From positions 1 through 22,265 of the forward strand of contig JAGATU010000055.1 of the NCBI GenBank assembly GCA_017621115.1: DNA of 22,265 nt. The letters are read 5' to 3'. Position numbers and translations under genes: made by a program. The notes under the pieces were generated by a model. It was given only the letters and a program-made list of their open reading frames with translations, was not told the origin of the DNA and did no database searches. Positions within the stretch are counted from its first letter, which is position 1; each line of letters starts with the position of its first letter. Positions 1 through 5,851 of this stretch are shown one piece after another. Origin of the DNA: Lachnospiraceae bacterium (GTDB lineage Bacteria; Bacillota_A; Clostridia; Lachnospirales; Lachnospiraceae).

Positions 1-1
1 A

Positions 2-1459
2 GCAAAGAAGCAGATTGTAGGTGTTATCCTTTCCGGCGGACAGGCTCCCGGCGGACACAACGTTGTTTGCGGTTTGTATGACGCTTTAAAGGCAACAAAC
101 AAAGAAAATGAACTTTACGGTTTCAAGGGCGGCCCCAGCGGACTTATCGAAGACGATTACATCGTTATGACTGACGAATACATCGACCAGTTCAGAAACA
201 CAGGTGGTTTTGATATCATCGGTTCCGGCAGAACCAAATTAGAAACAAACGAACAGTTTGCAATCGCTGCCGAAGTATGTAAGAAGCACGGCATCACAGC
301 TATCGTTATCATCGGTGGTGACGATTCCAATACAAACGCAGGTATTCTTGCAGAGTACTTTGCAGCTAACAACACAGGCGTTCAGGTTATCGGATGTCCC
401 AAGACAATCGACGGCGACTTAAAGAACGAAGATATCGAATGCTCCTTCGGTTTTGATACCGCTACCAAGACATACAGCGAAATCATCGGTAACATCGAAA
501 GAGATGCTAACTCCGCTAAGAAATACTGGCACTTTGTTAAAGTTATGGGACGTTCTGCTTCCCACGTTGCTTTGGAATGTGCGCTTGAAACACAGCCCAA
601 CATCTGCCTGATTTCCGAAGAAGTAGCAGCTAAGAAGATGTCTCTTTCCGCAATCGCTGATTATATTGCTGATTCCGTAGAAGCAAGAGCAGCTAAGGGC
701 ATGAACTTCGGTGTTGCAATTATCCCTGAAGGTGTTGTTGAATTCGTTCCCGAATTCTCCGTATTAATTGCAGAAATCAACGAACTTCTTGCAGGAAGCA
801 AGGCTGATGAATTTAATGCACTTCTTACATGGGCTGAGAAGAATGCCTTTATCGAAAAAGGCTTAACAAAGGAATCTATGGAAGTATTTGCTATTCTTCC
901 ACAGGCTATCCAGCAGCAGTTATTCTTAGAAAGAGATCCACACGGCAACGTACAGGTTTCTCTAATTGAATCTGAAAAATTATTCTCTGCTCTCGTAGCT
1001 GACAAATTGGCAGCAAGAAAAGCAGCCGGTACATACAAGGGTAAATTCGGCACACTTCATCACTTCTTAGGATACGAAGGAAGATGTGCATTCCCTTCTA
1101 ACTTTGATTCAGACTACTGCTACTCATTAGGATACAATGCATTCATGCTTATCCAGTACGGTTACAACGGATACTTATCAAAAGTTTCCAACCTTTCTGC
1201 ACCTGCTAATGAATGGGTTGCAGGCGGTATGCCAATCACTAAGATGATGAACATCGAAAGAAGACATGGTGAAGACAAGCCGGTTATCAAGAAAGCTCTT
1301 GTAGAACTTGACGGCGCACCATTCAAGTATTTCGAAGCAAACCGTGAAAAATGGGCACTTGAAACATGCTTCAAGTATCCTGGTGCTATCCAGTACTACG
1401 GACCTTCAGAAGTTTGTGACATTACAACTGTTACACTTGCTCTTGAACAGGCGAAATAA
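2..1459 (+). CDS. pfp: PPi-dependent 6-phosphofructokinase, 5'-truncated by window edge
   Basis: Diphosphate--fructose-6-phosphate 1-phosphotransferase catalyses reversible phosphorylation of fructose-6-phosphate using pyrophosphate in cytoplasmic glycolysis. The reading frame is open from base 2, so the start codon lies before the window. The first ATG in view (74) is internal, because the codons before it already encode the family motif [14 protein letters not shown]. Further signatures are GGDDSN (nt 314-331), in which the second Asp replaces the Gly of ATP-type enzymes, PKTIDGDL (398-421), whose Lys is typical of PPi users, and MGR (545-553). About 485 residues are visible. The long (plant beta-subunit-like) bacterial subfamily is about 550, so some 60 N-terminal residues are probably missing. 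Codon use is biased as in highly expressed genes. A strong terminator follows 45 nt after the stop, so it ends its transcript here. Family assignment is very secure; PPi use is inferred from motifs. Confidence 0.95.
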   Translation, partial: AKKQIVGVILSGGQAPGGHNVVCGLYDALKATNKENELYGFKGGPSGLIEDDYIVMTDEYIDQFRNTGGFDIIGSGRTKLETNEQFAIAAEVCKKHGITAIVIIGGDDSNTNAGILAEYFAANNTGVQVIGCPKTIDGDLKNEDIECSFGFDTATKTYSEIIGNIERDANSAKKYWHFVKVMGRSASHVALECALETQPNICLISEEVAAKKMSLSAIADYIADSVEARAAKGMNFGVAIIPEGVVEFVPEFSVLIAEINELLAGSKADEFNALLTWAEKNAFIEKGLTKESMEVFAILPQAIQQQLFLERDPHGNVQVSLIESEKLFSALVADKLAARKAAGTYKGKFGTLHHFLGYEGRCAFPSNFDSDYCYSLGYNAFMLIQYGYNGYLSKVSNLSAPANEWVAGGMPITKMMNIERRHGEDKPVIKKALVELDGAPFKYFEANREKWALETCFKYPGAIQYYGPSEVCDITTVTLALEQAK

Positions 1460-1504
1460 GAAAGCAAATTCTTTTGCGAGCACAATTAGTTAGAAAATAA
1501 CTAA

Positions 1505-1538
1505 CCCCCGGAAAATAATTTCCGGGGGTTTTTGTTTT
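1505..1538 (+). terminator. Rho-independent terminator of pfp
   Basis: A 10-bp stem (CCCCCGGAAA at 1505-1514 paired with TTTCCGGGGG at 1519-1528) has a 4-nt loop and is followed by TTTTTGTTTT. The T-tract is best on the plus strand, but the stem may also stop transcripts of the toxin-antitoxin genes arriving on the minus strand. Confidence 0.95.
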
Positions 1539-1556
1539 AATTATACTGTATAAATC

Positions 1557-1715
1557 TTATTTACTTTCCTGCCAAACAGCATTTTCTTCCCGCAATACTT
1601 TAGGCGCATACGTTTTAGCTGCCATATTAGGAATTTCCTCTAACTCTAACTTCCCTGCTTCCATACCAATAATCTCTTCCATATCTTTTAACAAATCTTC
1701 ATACAAACCTGACAT
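1557..1715 (-). CDS. Truncated HigA-like antitoxin (HTH missing)
   Basis: A 52-residue protein starting MSGLYEDLLKDMEE. The ATG at 1713-1715 is chosen because a strong AAAGGAGG site precedes it; that site is formed by the last Glu codons of the toxin gene. The N-terminus resembles the first part of the ~100-residue HTH antitoxins paired with HigB/RelE-type toxins (acidic helix, then a short linker with EIP). In that family a Xre/Cro-type HTH should follow. Here the frame ends at 1557, about where the first HTH helix would begin, and the pfp terminator lies just beyond. The next gene starts 2 nt after the toxin stop, so the two are translationally coupled. What is seen is a short ORF in the right place. 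Loss of the DNA-binding half is inferred from family knowledge. It could still neutralise the toxin through its N-terminus, or be a decayed remnant. Confidence 0.6.
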   Translation of the reverse strand: MSGLYEDLLKDMEEIIGMEAGKLELEEIPNMAAKTYAPKVLREENAVWQESK

Positions 1716-1717
1716 AC

Positions 1718-2047
1718 CTACTCCTCCTTTAATACTGTAGCTATTTTTTTGAGTACATTGACTTCTTTGTCTGATAGATTTTCTTTTTCGCTCTTCGCAT
1801 ATATATCTACCAGATATATGCACTCTTTAATCTCTACATCTATGTATATTACTCTACAACCACTACTCTTTCCCATATTATCTATAGGAATCCTAATCTT
1901 ACGGTGTCCTCCCGAACCACTAATAGTATCTCCCTCTTTGGGATTCTTTAATAATATTAACTGTAAAATTCTTAAATCATCATCTGTTAGTCCTAATGCG
2001 CTCCACTTTTTCCTAAAATTAGTTGTCTCTTTAAAAGTTCTTATCAT
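1718..2047 (-). CDS. RelE/HigB-family type II toxin
   Basis: A 109-residue protein of the RelE/HigB superfamily; members are ribosome-associated mRNA endonucleases. Visible hallmarks are an N-terminal FKETTNFRKKW helix, GSGGHRKIRI (about residues 44-53), GKSSGCRVIY (59-68) and the C-terminal YAKSEKENLSDKE (83-95), close to the consensus of this toxin group. Length is normal and the frame is intact. The ATG at 2045-2047 has an AGGGAGGA site 9-10 nt upstream. The toxin gene precedes its antitoxin, the higBA-like order. The last two codons before its stop double as the antitoxin ribosome site. The cognate antitoxin looks truncated, so whether this toxin is active or tolerated is open. No clear promoter was found upstream. 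Family membership is confident; RNase activity is not shown by the sequence. Confidence 0.8.
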   Translation of the reverse strand: MIRTFKETTNFRKKWSALGLTDDDLRILQLILLKNPKEGDTISGSGGHRKIRIPIDNMGKSSGCRVIYIDVEIKECIYLVDIYAKSEKENLSDKEVNVLKKIATVLKEE

Positions 2048-2233
2048 CTTTCTTTATCCTCCCTTATTTATTTTCCATATAAGGGAAATAAAGCAATGAT
2101 AGTTCATAAGACATGATCCGAAGAAATGCGATAGAATCCCTGATATGTATTACTTGCCGATAGCAATTAACTTGTAGTTAAATTATACCTGTCACGATTT
2201 ATAATGCAATACTCAAGTTGCACTTTTTATATT

Positions 2234-2273
2234 TTCTACGAAATACACAAATAACACCTGTTATATCTGTGCA
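2234..2273 (+). repeat. Palindromic interspersed repeat, copy A
   Basis: This 40-bp segment matches 13571-13610 at 32 of 40 positions without gaps, in the same orientation. The core has arms ACAAATAACA (2247-2256) and TGTTATATCTGTG, an imperfect inverted repeat with a two-base bulge. Similarity extends left to an ACTTTTTA block (2222-2229) after one single-base shift. It lies in intergenic DNA about 50 bp upstream of the tRNA promoter. Function is unknown; it could be a small repeat family or a protein-binding site. Confidence 0.5.
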
Positions 2274-2322
2274 ACTAAGATAGTTCTATCATTTTACTAT
2301 CCTTTTGTCTGCCACTTTTTCA

Positions 2323-2351
2323 TTGACACCACCCCCGTCAAACGGTATAAT
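2323..2351 (+). promoter_or_regulatory. Consensus sigma-70/A promoter of tRNA-Leu
   Basis: TTGACA at 2323-2328 and TATAAT at 2346-2351 are separated by exactly 17 bp, a perfect match to the housekeeping consensus. The expected start site is near 2358, giving a short leader before the mature tRNA 5' end at 2375. Confidence 0.9.
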
Positions 2352-2374
2352 ATCACTCGTGGTTAATCCACCAA

Positions 2375-2454
2375 GCGGATGTGGCGGAATTGGCAGACGC
2401 ACCAGATTTAGGTTCTGGCGGGAGACCGTGGGGGTTCAAGTCCCTTCATCCGCA
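2375..2454 (+). tRNA. tRNA-Leu (anticodon UAG)
   Basis: An 80-nt cloverleaf. The acceptor arms GCGGATG (2375-2381) and CATCCGC (2447-2453) pair fully, with A as discriminator. The anticodon stem CCAGA/TCTGG encloses TTTAGGT, giving anticodon TAG, which reads CUA/CUN leucine codons. A long variable arm (class II) follows, then the GGTTCAAGT T-loop region. CCA is not encoded. A perfect promoter precedes it and a terminator follows 9 nt later, so it is a single-gene transcript. Confidence 0.97.
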
Positions 2455-2463
2455 GGCTAATAT

Positions 2464-2497
2464 AAAAAGACCAAGTCCTTTGTGACTTGGTCTTTTT
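2464..2497 (+). terminator. Terminator of tRNA-Leu
   Basis: GACCAAGTC (2469-2477) pairs with GACTTGGTC (2484-2492) around a 6-nt loop. A5 and T5 flanks lengthen the stem and make the U-tract. The symmetry would let it act on both strands. Confidence 0.93.
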
Positions 2498-2627
2498 ATA
2501 TTGACCTTCGCACGCGTCACTTGAACCCCTGGTTCAATCTCGGTTTTGCGCCCCTTCATCAATGTTAACCATAGGGTATAATCTTTTTCTGCTCCGTCTA
2601 AATATACTTATTTCATTCACGTTGCAC

Positions 2628-2933
2628 CTAAATAAAACCTTTTCCATCTTGTACCATTATCATAAGCCTGTCATATTCCTTCTGCAACATTTCTCTACCA
2701 ATCCTGGTTATGATATATGACTTTCTGCGACCTTCTGCTGTTGTCATCTTAATGATACCATTTTCTTCAAACTTTGAAAGCATAGCATATAGAGTTCCCG
2801 GTCCAACTAACACACGTTCATGCGAAATCTCTTTGACCTTTTCCATGATATCAACACCACAACATTCTTCTGTCAATGCCAAAAGGATATAATACATAGG
2901 TTCTGTCAGGGTTTGAAACTGTTCTCTTGCCAT
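2628..2933 (-). CDS. PadR-family transcriptional regulator
   Basis: A 101-residue winged-helix repressor of the PadR family. The N-terminal segment FQTLTEPMYYILLAL, the GPGTLYAMLSKFEENGII recognition region (residues about 44-61) and the wing GRRKSYIIT (68-76) are typical, followed by a short C-terminal dimerisation helix. Size fits the small PadR class. The ATG at 2931-2933 has a GAGGTAG ribosome site that overlaps the stop of the preceding DUF2812 gene, 9 nt away, so the two are co-transcribed and probably translationally coupled. By analogy with other PadR operons it probably represses its own operon through the two palindromes at 4253-4267 and 4287-4301. The inducing signal is not evident from the sequence. 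No clear terminator follows its stop. Confidence 0.9.
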   Translation of the reverse strand: MAREQFQTLTEPMYYILLALTEECCGVDIMEKVKEISHERVLVGPGTLYAMLSKFEENGIIKMTTAEGRRKSYIITRIGREMLQKEYDRLMIMVQDGKGFI

Positions 2934-2942
2934 ATTCTTTAC

Positions 2943-4211
2943 CTACCTCAATTTCAATTCATCAAGGATAATACCTATCTGTTCTTCTGATAAATAAATC
3001 TCTTCCCCATCTCCGAATACTAAAATTGTTTTTTCATATCTTACATAGTAAGTTCCAAGGTTATTTCGAAGTGCTTTTTGTGCGCCCCAGTCGTTGGTAC
3101 ATTCTACCACCTCTTCATTGTATCTCTTGCCATTTACTACTTCTTCCCATATTTTATCTAATATCCATGCATATTCTGATTTGTAAATACGATAAGAAAT
3201 AGACTCCTCTTTCCCATGAACAAAATAATTTAATTTACTTCCAAACAAATTTTGTTCTACATAAACAGAGGTCTCTTCTACCGCATCATCACAGTCTCTA
3301 TAATCTGCAATTATCAACGGTACTTCCTTATTCTCAGAATTATTAGAATCTTCATTTCCCATAAAAATCATCATTGTAGAGAACACAACGGATAAACTTA
3401 AAACAACTGCAAAAACAACCTGAATTGCTATACTCGTATCTCTCTCCGGTCGTACTTTATTGATAACAAAGGTAAATCCCACTGTTCCAACAATAATTAC
3501 GACATTAAGAATAAATAAAGCAACATGTTCTATGATATAGAAATAATACATCAACAATACTATCAACGCCAACACATAGATATCTTTTACATTTAAATGA
3601 TATTTTCCATCTTGACGATTACCAATATATATTTTCTCCCCCATCCGAACATTCTTTTTTAGTTTTCTTGATTTATATACTGCATATAATAACGTCAAAA
3701 GTTGCCAAACAAAGAGCAATGTCCAAACAGAAATTTGAAAGAAAAAAGATCCGGAAAAAATACTGCTTTCAAACATAGTCAACAAACTGCTCCATCGTAA
3801 CACAGCATTCAATCCATATAAAACTAATAAAGTAATTGATGATACAGAAAAAGTGCCTTTTAGCGAATTATGAATTCGTTCTTCCGGCGTATACAATTCG
3901 GTTGCATTTGTGTCTGTTTTCTTAAAAATGCAAAACTTCTGCTTCGCATCAATAAACTTCCAACCTGCTGATTCACAGTATTCTGCAAACTCCTGTGTAT
4001 TTGGTTCCGGGCACATGTCATTTTCACTTGCTTTTGGGAATACTTCTACCGCATAAATAGCCTGCTCCGGTTCGCCTTTTTCAAATTTTAATCCTGCTCC
4101 CCATTCTTTAAAATGCCATCCTTTTGCAGCCATATCACTCAGATACTTTGCAAAATCATCACAATGCATATAATCAAAACCTTTTAAAACCGTCTTTGTC
4201 TTTGCACTCAT
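2943..4211 (-). CDS. DUF2812-domain multi-pass membrane protein
   Basis: A 422-residue protein. Residues 1-100 fit DUF2812: an N-terminal KGFDYMHCDDFAKYLSDMA stretch, then a GW-containing region and a second AGWKFI motif near 82-87. About five hydrophobic spans follow, near residues 120-140, 155-178, 211-228, 231-250 and 262-284. A soluble C-terminal part of about 135 residues ends the protein. The ATG at 4209-4211 has an AAGGAGGG site 8-9 nt upstream. It is the first gene of a two-gene operon with PadR. DUF2812 proteins are often encoded beside PadR regulators in Clostridia and Bacilli; their biochemical role is not known to me. A sensory or envelope-stress role is a guess from the membrane topology and the linkage to a repressor. 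Confidence 0.85.
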   Translation of the reverse strand: MSAKTKTVLKGFDYMHCDDFAKYLSDMAAKGWHFKEWGAGLKFEKGEPEQAIYAVEVFPKASENDMCPEPNTQEFAEYCESAGWKFIDAKQKFCIFKKTDTNATELYTPEERIHNSLKGTFSVSSITLLVLYGLNAVLRWSSLLTMFESSIFSGSFFFQISVWTLLFVWQLLTLLYAVYKSRKLKKNVRMGEKIYIGNRQDGKYHLNVKDIYVLALIVLLMYYFYIIEHVALFILNVVIIVGTVGFTFVINKVRPERDTSIAIQVVFAVVLSLSVVFSTMMIFMGNEDSNNSENKEVPLIIADYRDCDDAVEETSVYVEQNLFGSKLNYFVHGKEESISYRIYKSEYAWILDKIWEEVVNGKRYNEEVVECTNDWGAQKALRNNLGTYYVRYEKTILVFGDGEEIYLSEEQIGIILDELKLR

Positions 4212-4252
4212 AGAACCGCCCTCCTTATCATAGTCATTATCTGAACGCCAAT

Positions 4253-4267
4253 TATCGAGTGTCGATA
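4253..4267 (-). promoter_or_regulatory. Candidate PadR operator O2 (downstream of start site)
   Basis: The palindrome TATCGAGTGTCGATA lies at about +6 to +20 of the DUF2812-padR transcript. It is identical to the copy at 4287-4301, with centres 34 bp apart; the identity extends to 19 bp. Assignment to PadR is inferred from position and operon content. Confidence 0.7.
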
Positions 4268-4279
4268 TTTTCTACTTGT

Positions 4280-4308
4280 ATTATATTATCGAGTGTCGAT
4301 ATTGTCAA
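4280..4308 (-). promoter_or_regulatory. Consensus promoter of DUF2812-padR operon
   Basis: On the minus strand, TTGACA (4308-4303) and TATAAT (4285-4280) are separated by 17 bp, a perfect housekeeping consensus. The spacer is occupied by a palindrome, so a bound repressor would block polymerase directly. Expected start site is near 4273. Confidence 0.9.
4287..4301 (-). promoter_or_regulatory. Candidate PadR operator O1 (inside promoter spacer)
   Basis: The palindrome ATCGA-N3-TCGAT, with outer T/A also symmetric, sits wholly between the -35 and -10 boxes. It is an exact second copy of the site at 4253-4267. The placement is typical of steric repression. Confidence 0.75.
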
Positions 4309-4344
4309 TAAAAAAGAAATTTCATCTCCCTCCAAAATCCTCGC

Positions 4345-4378
4345 CAATAAAACAGAGCATACCACAAAGGCATGCTCT
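4345..4378 (-). terminator. Terminator of the GH3-MATE transcript
   Basis: On the minus strand, AGAGCAT (4378-4372) and ATGCTCT (4360-4354) pair, extended by inner C-G pairs, then TGTTTTATT follows. It begins 20 nt after the MATE stop codon. Confidence 0.8.
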
Positions 4379-4398
4379 ACAATTTATATCCATATATT

Positions 4399-5796
4399 TT
4401 ACTCCACATCCCCGATTTTACTAATAATATCCTTATTAATCTTAATCAGGAAAATCATCGTCATGGTTAATGACATAAGTTCTGCTATCGGCAGGGACCA
4501 CCATACATAATTTACATTGCCAAGCTGCGCCAACAGATAAGCTGCCGGTAACAATACCACTATCTGTCTGCAGATGGAGTTAATCATACTGTAAACTGCA
4601 TTGCCCAGTGCTTGGAATAATGATCCACAAACAATACAGATTCCGGCGAGTGGAAAATGAACACTGATAATACGAAGTGCCGGTACTCCCATCTCAAGCA
4701 TATGATCTGATGCATCAAAGAGCATAAATAATTTATCCGGAATCAACTGGAATAACAACACTCCCACCGTCATAATCCCTACTGCATATATAACGCTCAG
4801 CTTCACGGTCTTTAACAAACGTTTACGCTTCTGCGCACCATAATTGTATGCCACAATCGGCACCATACCATTGTTTAGACCGAATATCGGCATGAATACG
4901 AAACTCTGGAGTTTGAAGTACACACCGAATACTGCCGTTGCTGTTGTAGAAAACGCAATCAATATCTGGTTCATACCGTAAGTCATGATGGAACCGATGG
5001 ACTGCATAATGATGGACGGTACGCCCACCTTATATATCTGCTTAATAATGTCCATATCCGGCTTAAAGCCTTTAAAAGACATATTGATTTCTTTATTCTT
5101 AGTCAGGTTAAAAATAAGGGAAACAATTGCTGCAATAATCTGCCCCGCAACTGTTGCAACTGCTGCACCGATAACACCCATCTTAGGGAATCCAAACAAA
5201 CCAAAAATCAATATCGGATCCAGAACAATATTGATAAGCGCTCCCACCATCTGCGTAATCATGGTATAAAATGTATTTCCCGTGGACTGGAGCATTTTAT
5301 CAAATACAAACTGAAAGAAAATACCAAAGGAGCACATCAGCACAATGCTTAAATACTGCACGCCATATGTAACAATTTCTGCATCTGTTGTCTGACTTGT
5401 ATAAAACGGTTTTACTGCAAACAGCCCCACCAAAAAGAATACAACAATATTCAGTACCATTAAAAAGATTGCATTTGTTGCTGTCTTATTTACTTTTTCA
5501 AAATTTTTCTCACCGAGTGCTTTGGAAAGCACCGCATTCAAACCGACACAGGTACCGCCCGCAAGTGCTATAATCAGTGATTGCAGCGGAAATGCCAACG
5601 ATACTGCCGTTAAAGCATTCTCACCGATTCTTGCCACAAAGATACTGTCTACAATATTGTATAAAGCCTGTACCAGCATCGAAAACATCATCGGTACCGA
5701 CATGCCGAGCAATAATTTATTAACCGGCATAACACCCATCTTATTTTCTGTCATTGGTGCAGCTTCAACTGCACCTTCTCTTATTACATCTGTCAT
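4399..5796 (-). CDS. MATE-family multidrug/metabolite efflux transporter
   Basis: A 465-residue integral membrane protein of the MATE (NorM/MepA-like, COG0534) family, which exports cationic drugs or metabolites using Na+ or H+ gradients. The sequence shows about 12 hydrophobic spans in two homologous halves. It carries the family N-terminal motif (LLLGMSVPMMFSMLVQALYN) and an internal repeat beginning GVPSIIMQSIGSIM. The frame is open upstream to 5994, but that part overlaps the GH3 gene and has no membrane-protein character. The ATG at 5794-5796 (MTDVIREG) is therefore chosen, though its ribosome site is weak. It lies 55 bp downstream of the GH3 gene on the same strand, with a hairpin between them, and is probably co-transcribed at a reduced level. 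Substrate is unknown. Export of plant phenolics or sugar-derived compounds would fit the context but is speculation. Confidence 0.9.
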   Translation of the reverse strand: MTDVIREGAVEAAPMTENKMGVMPVNKLLLGMSVPMMFSMLVQALYNIVDSIFVARIGENALTAVSLAFPLQSLIIALAGGTCVGLNAVLSKALGEKNFEKVNKTATNAIFLMVLNIVVFFLVGLFAVKPFYTSQTTDAEIVTYGVQYLSIVLMCSFGIFFQFVFDKMLQSTGNTFYTMITQMVGALINIVLDPILIFGLFGFPKMGVIGAAVATVAGQIIAAIVSLIFNLTKNKEINMSFKGFKPDMDIIKQIYKVGVPSIIMQSIGSIMTYGMNQILIAFSTTATAVFGVYFKLQSFVFMPIFGLNNGMVPIVAYNYGAQKRKRLLKTVKLSVIYAVGIMTVGVLLFQLIPDKLFMLFDASDHMLEMGVPALRIISVHFPLAGICIVCGSLFQALGNAVYSMINSICRQIVVLLPAAYLLAQLGNVNYVWWSLPIAELMSLTMTMIFLIKINKDIISKIGDVE

Positions 5797-5817
5797 TTTG
5801 TTATCCACCACTTTAAA

Positions 5818-5842
5818 CAGCAGGCACTTTACGCACCTGCTG
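5818..5842 (-). promoter_or_regulatory. Intercistronic hairpin between GH3 and MATE genes
   Basis: CAGCAGGTGC and GTGCCTGCTG form a 10-bp stem (two G-T pairs) with a 5-nt loop, 9 nt after the GH3 stop. Only TTTAAAG follows, so it is a poor terminator. Partial attenuation or 3'-end protection of the GH3 message is more plausible. Confidence 0.55.
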
Positions 5843-5851
5843 TAATTAATC

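Larger units (their letters stand above)
2048..2374. other. 327-bp gene-free stretch between toxin gene and tRNA-Leu
   Basis: No supportable gene is present. It holds an AT-rich upstream region for the toxin gene, a small hairpin (TTAACT / AGTTAA at 2167-2181), the palindromic repeat copy at 2234-2273 and the tRNA promoter at 2323-2351. A TATAAT at 2200-2205 has no convincing -35 partner. Confidence 0.6.

Noticed and set aside
661..1053. 130-codon minus-strand open frame inside pfp
   Set aside because: It shadows a highly conserved enzyme gene and its product is Ser/Ala-rich without family features.
1749..2099. 116-codon plus-strand open frame opposite the toxin gene
   Set aside because: Hydrophobic low-complexity translation, no ribosome site, and the opposite strand encodes a recognisable RelE/HigB toxin.
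2521..2537. TTGAACC/GGTTCAA hairpin after the tRNA, considered as a second tRNA or tRNA fragment
   Set aside because: The GGTTCAA resembles a T-loop, but no acceptor, D or anticodon arm can be folded around it on either strand, and there is no U-tract for a terminator.
2943..4211. DUF2812 protein considered as an anti-sigma factor or ABC permease
   Set aside because: No sigma factor or ABC ATPase gene is adjacent, and the spans do not match permease domains; the N-terminal DUF2812 pattern explains it better.
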